In this document: positions 62,165 through 64,000 of the stretch, piece by piece | Layout of the letters: each line of letters opens with the position of its first letter | Position numbering within the stretch: position 1 is the first letter of the stretch | Assembly (NCBI GenBank): GCA_963734185.1 | Contig: CAVTGA010000001.1 | Coordinates: 3,038,001-3,102,000 of the forward strand | Length of the DNA stretch: 64,000 bases | Reading direction: 5' to 3' | Origin: PALSA-894 sp963734185 | GTDB taxonomy: Bacteria; Pseudomonadota; Alphaproteobacteria; Rhizobiales; Xanthobacteraceae | Made by a program: the position numbers and the translations under genes | The notes under the pieces: generated by a model | Told to the model about the DNA's origin: nothing | What the model saw: only the letters and a program-made list of their open reading frames with translations | Databases searched by the model: none

Positions 62165-64000
62165 ATGAAGTCCGATACTCCCTTTCGCAAAGGGGCTGGG
62201 CAGTTGCGCGCCGCCGCGCAGGCCCCGACCGTGCTCGGCATCATCATGGTCGGCCTGATCTGGGCCAGCCTCAGCTATCATCTGAGCGTCGAACGGAGTG
62301 CTGCCGAGAGCGCGGCGGTGCAGAACTCCACGAATCTCGCGCGCGCGTTCGGAGAGCACGTCTCCAGCTCGCTCAGCGATATCGACCGATCACTCAAGGT
62401 GATGCGGCGCAGCTACATGCTCTATCCCGATGGGTTCGACTTCGGGGATTGGATCCACGGCAGCCTGCTGGCGGATGACCTCATCCTGCAGCTCTCGGTG
62501 ATCGGCCCGGACGGATACCTCAAACAGAGCAGCATCGCGTCGCAATCGCACAGCCGGATCGACCTGCGCGACCGCGAGCATTTCCGTGCTCATCTCGACT
62601 TGAAAAAAGACGAGTTGTTCATCAGCAAGCCGGTCCTCGGGCGCGCGTCCGGCAAATGGTCGGTGCAGCTCTCGCGCCGGATGTCGAACGCCGATGGATC
62701 GTTCGGCGGCGTGATGGTCGCGTCAATCGACCCGGACGCTTTCAGGCGGGTGCTCACCTCGGTCGATATCGGCGCCGAGGGCTTCATCAGCATCATTGGA
62801 ACCGACGGGATCCTGCGCGCCGTCGGGCGACGCGACGCCGGTCGGCTCGGCGTGGACCTGTCGAGGACGCCTCTGTTCGAGCACTACCGCAACAGACCGC
62901 AAGGCTGGTTCTATGTGTCGAGCACGGTGACCGACCGCGTTCCGCGGCTGCTCACGTACCGGGCCATCCCGGACTACCCGCTCCTCATCGCCGTGGGTGT
63001 TTCCACCGACGACATCTTCGCAAAGATAGAGGCCAAGCGGCGCGCGTACTATGCCGTCGCGACGATCCTCACCGTCCTGATCCTGATCGTCGTCGTGGCC
63101 AGCATGCGGCAACGCATGGCGCAGCAGCGCATCTCCGAGGACCTGCGCCTCCAGAACATCCGGTTCGACATCGCGTTGCGCAACATGGGCCAGGGCCTGT
63201 GCGTGTTCGACGCCGAGAAAAAACTCGCCGTATGCAACGAGCGTTACGCGACGATGTACCAGCTGCCGCCGGAGCTGCAGCGGGCCGGGACGCCGCATAC
63301 CGAGATCATCGCGCATCGCATCGCGCACGGCATCCTCAAGGGGGAGAGCGACGCTGACGCGGTGCAGCGCAAGCTCCTGGCCCTGGCGCAGCTGCCGGCC
63401 GCCGCGCGATCGGTCCGGGTCGACGAGCTCGCGAACGGGCACCTGATCTCCATCGCGCGCGAGCCGATCGAAGGCGGCGGCTGGGTTGCGACCCATGAGG
63501 ACATCACCGAGCGCAAGCGCGCCGAATGGGAGCTCGATCGGGCGCGGCGATTTCTCGATACCGTCATCGAGAACGTCCCGATGCCGATCGTCGTCAAGGA
63601 CCCGGAGACACGGAAGTTCCTCCTGGTCAATCGCGCCTACGAGACCTTCATCGGGATGCCGCGCGAGAAGCTGATCGGCGTCACCGCGCACGACCTGTTC
63701 CCCGCGGACCAGGCCGACCTGATCGACAGGTTCGATACCGAGGCGTTGAATCTCGGCGAGCGCAAGGTGACGGCCGAGCTCGAGTTGGACAGCGCCGAGA
63801 CCGGGTCGCGTATCTGCACGACGACGCGGCTGGTCGTGCGCGACGAGCGCGACAGGCCGCGGTACCTGATCGTGGTCATCGAGGACGTCACGGAACGAAA
63901 GAAGACGGAGTCGCAGATTGCGCACATGGCGCACCACGACCCGCTGACCGGCCTGCTCAACCGCACGCGCTTTGCCGAGCGCCTCGAGCAGGCGCTCACC
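62165..64000 (+). CDS. Membrane diguanylate cyclase with Cache and PAS sensor domains (runs off window end)
   Basis: The reading frame stays open for 612 codons to the window edge. The order is: TM1 (about 22-40, VLGIIMVGLIWASLSY), a periplasmic Cache-type sensor (about 45-290, with DRSLKVMRRSY, DREHFRAHLD, ISKPVLGR and GFISIIGTDG), TM2 (about 294-314, YYAVATILTVLILIVVVASM), a first PAS (GQGLCVFDAEKKLAVCNERY), a second PAS (VPMPIVVKDPETRKFLLVN, ending VVIEDVTERKKTE), and the opening of a GGDEF domain (HMAHHDPLTGLLNRTRFAERL). It should make cyclic di-GMP; the active-site GG(D/E)EF and any EAL domain lie beyond the window. No strong ribosome-binding site before the ATG. Confidence 0.88.
   Translation, partial: MKSDTPFRKGAGQLRAAAQAPTVLGIIMVGLIWASLSYHLSVERSAAESAAVQNSTNLARAFGEHVSSSLSDIDRSLKVMRRSYMLYPDGFDFGDWIHGSLLADDLILQLSVIGPDGYLKQSSIASQSHSRIDLRDREHFRAHLDLKKDELFISKPVLGRASGKWSVQLSRRMSNADGSFGGVMVASIDPDAFRRVLTSVDIGAEGFISIIGTDGILRAVGRRDAGRLGVDLSRTPLFEHYRNRPQGWFYVSSTVTDRVPRLLTYRAIPDYPLLIAVGVSTDDIFAKIEAKRRAYYAVATILTVLILIVVVASMRQRMAQQRISEDLRLQNIRFDIALRNMGQGLCVFDAEKKLAVCNERYATMYQLPPELQRAGTPHTEIIAHRIAHGILKGESDADAVQRKLLALAQLPAAARSVRVDELANGHLISIAREPIEGGGWVATHEDITERKRAEWELDRARRFLDTVIENVPMPIVVKDPETRKFLLVNRAYETFIGMPREKLIGVTAHDLFPADQADLIDRFDTEALNLGERKVTAELELDSAETGSRICTTTRLVVRDERDRPRYLIVVIEDVTERKKTESQIAHMAHHDPLTGLLNRTRFAERLEQALT

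Overview
The window is high-GC chromosomal DNA from an alphaproteobacterium, most likely a Rhizobiales member close to Bradyrhizobiaceae/Xanthobacteraceae. The grounds are a GcrA cell-cycle regulator preceded by a cluster of CcrM-type GANTC sites, the phoR-pstSCAB-phoU-phoB order, many orphan solute-binding proteins and catabolic CoA genes, and several dispersed palindromic repeat families of a kind I associate with these genomes (AGAGCATGATCC palindromes, GTAGCCCGG...CCGGGCTAC elements, and a repeat whose translation reads MAGLVPAIHV).

Layout. 0-5.3 kb: end of a polar amino-acid ABC transporter, hslO, argF-argD and gcrA. 5.4-8.1 kb: an AT-richer beta-helix membrane protein and a small secreted YtkA/FixH-like protein. 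8.1-16.6 kb: a branched-chain amino-acid (Liv) transporter locus with two livH-livM pairs, then an acyl-CoA synthetase. Every long gene in this stretch is broken by frameshifts, and each break I worked through is an extra base, never a missing one, so sequence error is more likely than true pseudogenes. 16.7-23.6 kb: the phosphate regulon, with a Pho box upstream of pstS. 23.6-28.1 kb: a flippase-like membrane protein, an aldo/keto reductase, a 600-base non-coding stretch, a DoxX protein and an NCS2 permease. 28.3-39.1 kb: a catabolic cluster (flavin monooxygenase, MaoC protein, two SDRs, TIM-barrel isomerase, ketopantoate-reductase-like protein, acyl-CoA dehydrogenase, fused CoA-transferase) ending in an ACP-adenylation-acyltransferase fusion. 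39.2-45.8 kb: regulators, dienelactone hydrolase, TctC binding protein, tRNA-Arg(TCG), pyrophosphatase, methyltransferase and small genes. 45.8-50.5 kb: GT-C-like membrane protein, MetE-like protein, iron-type binding protein and a truncated lipoprotein. 50.7-53.9 kb: lipoprotein, AbiE-type toxin-antitoxin pair and a class II glutamine amidotransferase. 53.9-61.4 kb: the most unusual part. A protein with two cyclic-nucleotide-binding domains lies downstream of a 944-residue fusion of flavin monooxygenase, helical region and cyclic-nucleotide-binding domain; next come a secreted beta-propeller, a secreted cupredoxin-like protein and a polytopic membrane protein. 61.6-64.0 kb: a small lysine-rich protein and a Cache/PAS diguanylate cyclase running off the end.

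How the genes work together. The phosphate block is a complete sensor, transporter and regulator unit. The Liv locus and acyl-CoA synthetase fit uptake and activation of organic or amino acids. The 28-39 kb genes could form a beta-oxidation-like route for an unidentified acid, with the terminal fusion handling an acyl chain on its own carrier domain. The 54-59 kb pair suggests redox chemistry gated by a nucleotide ligand. Names rest on motif recognition only; no database search was run.
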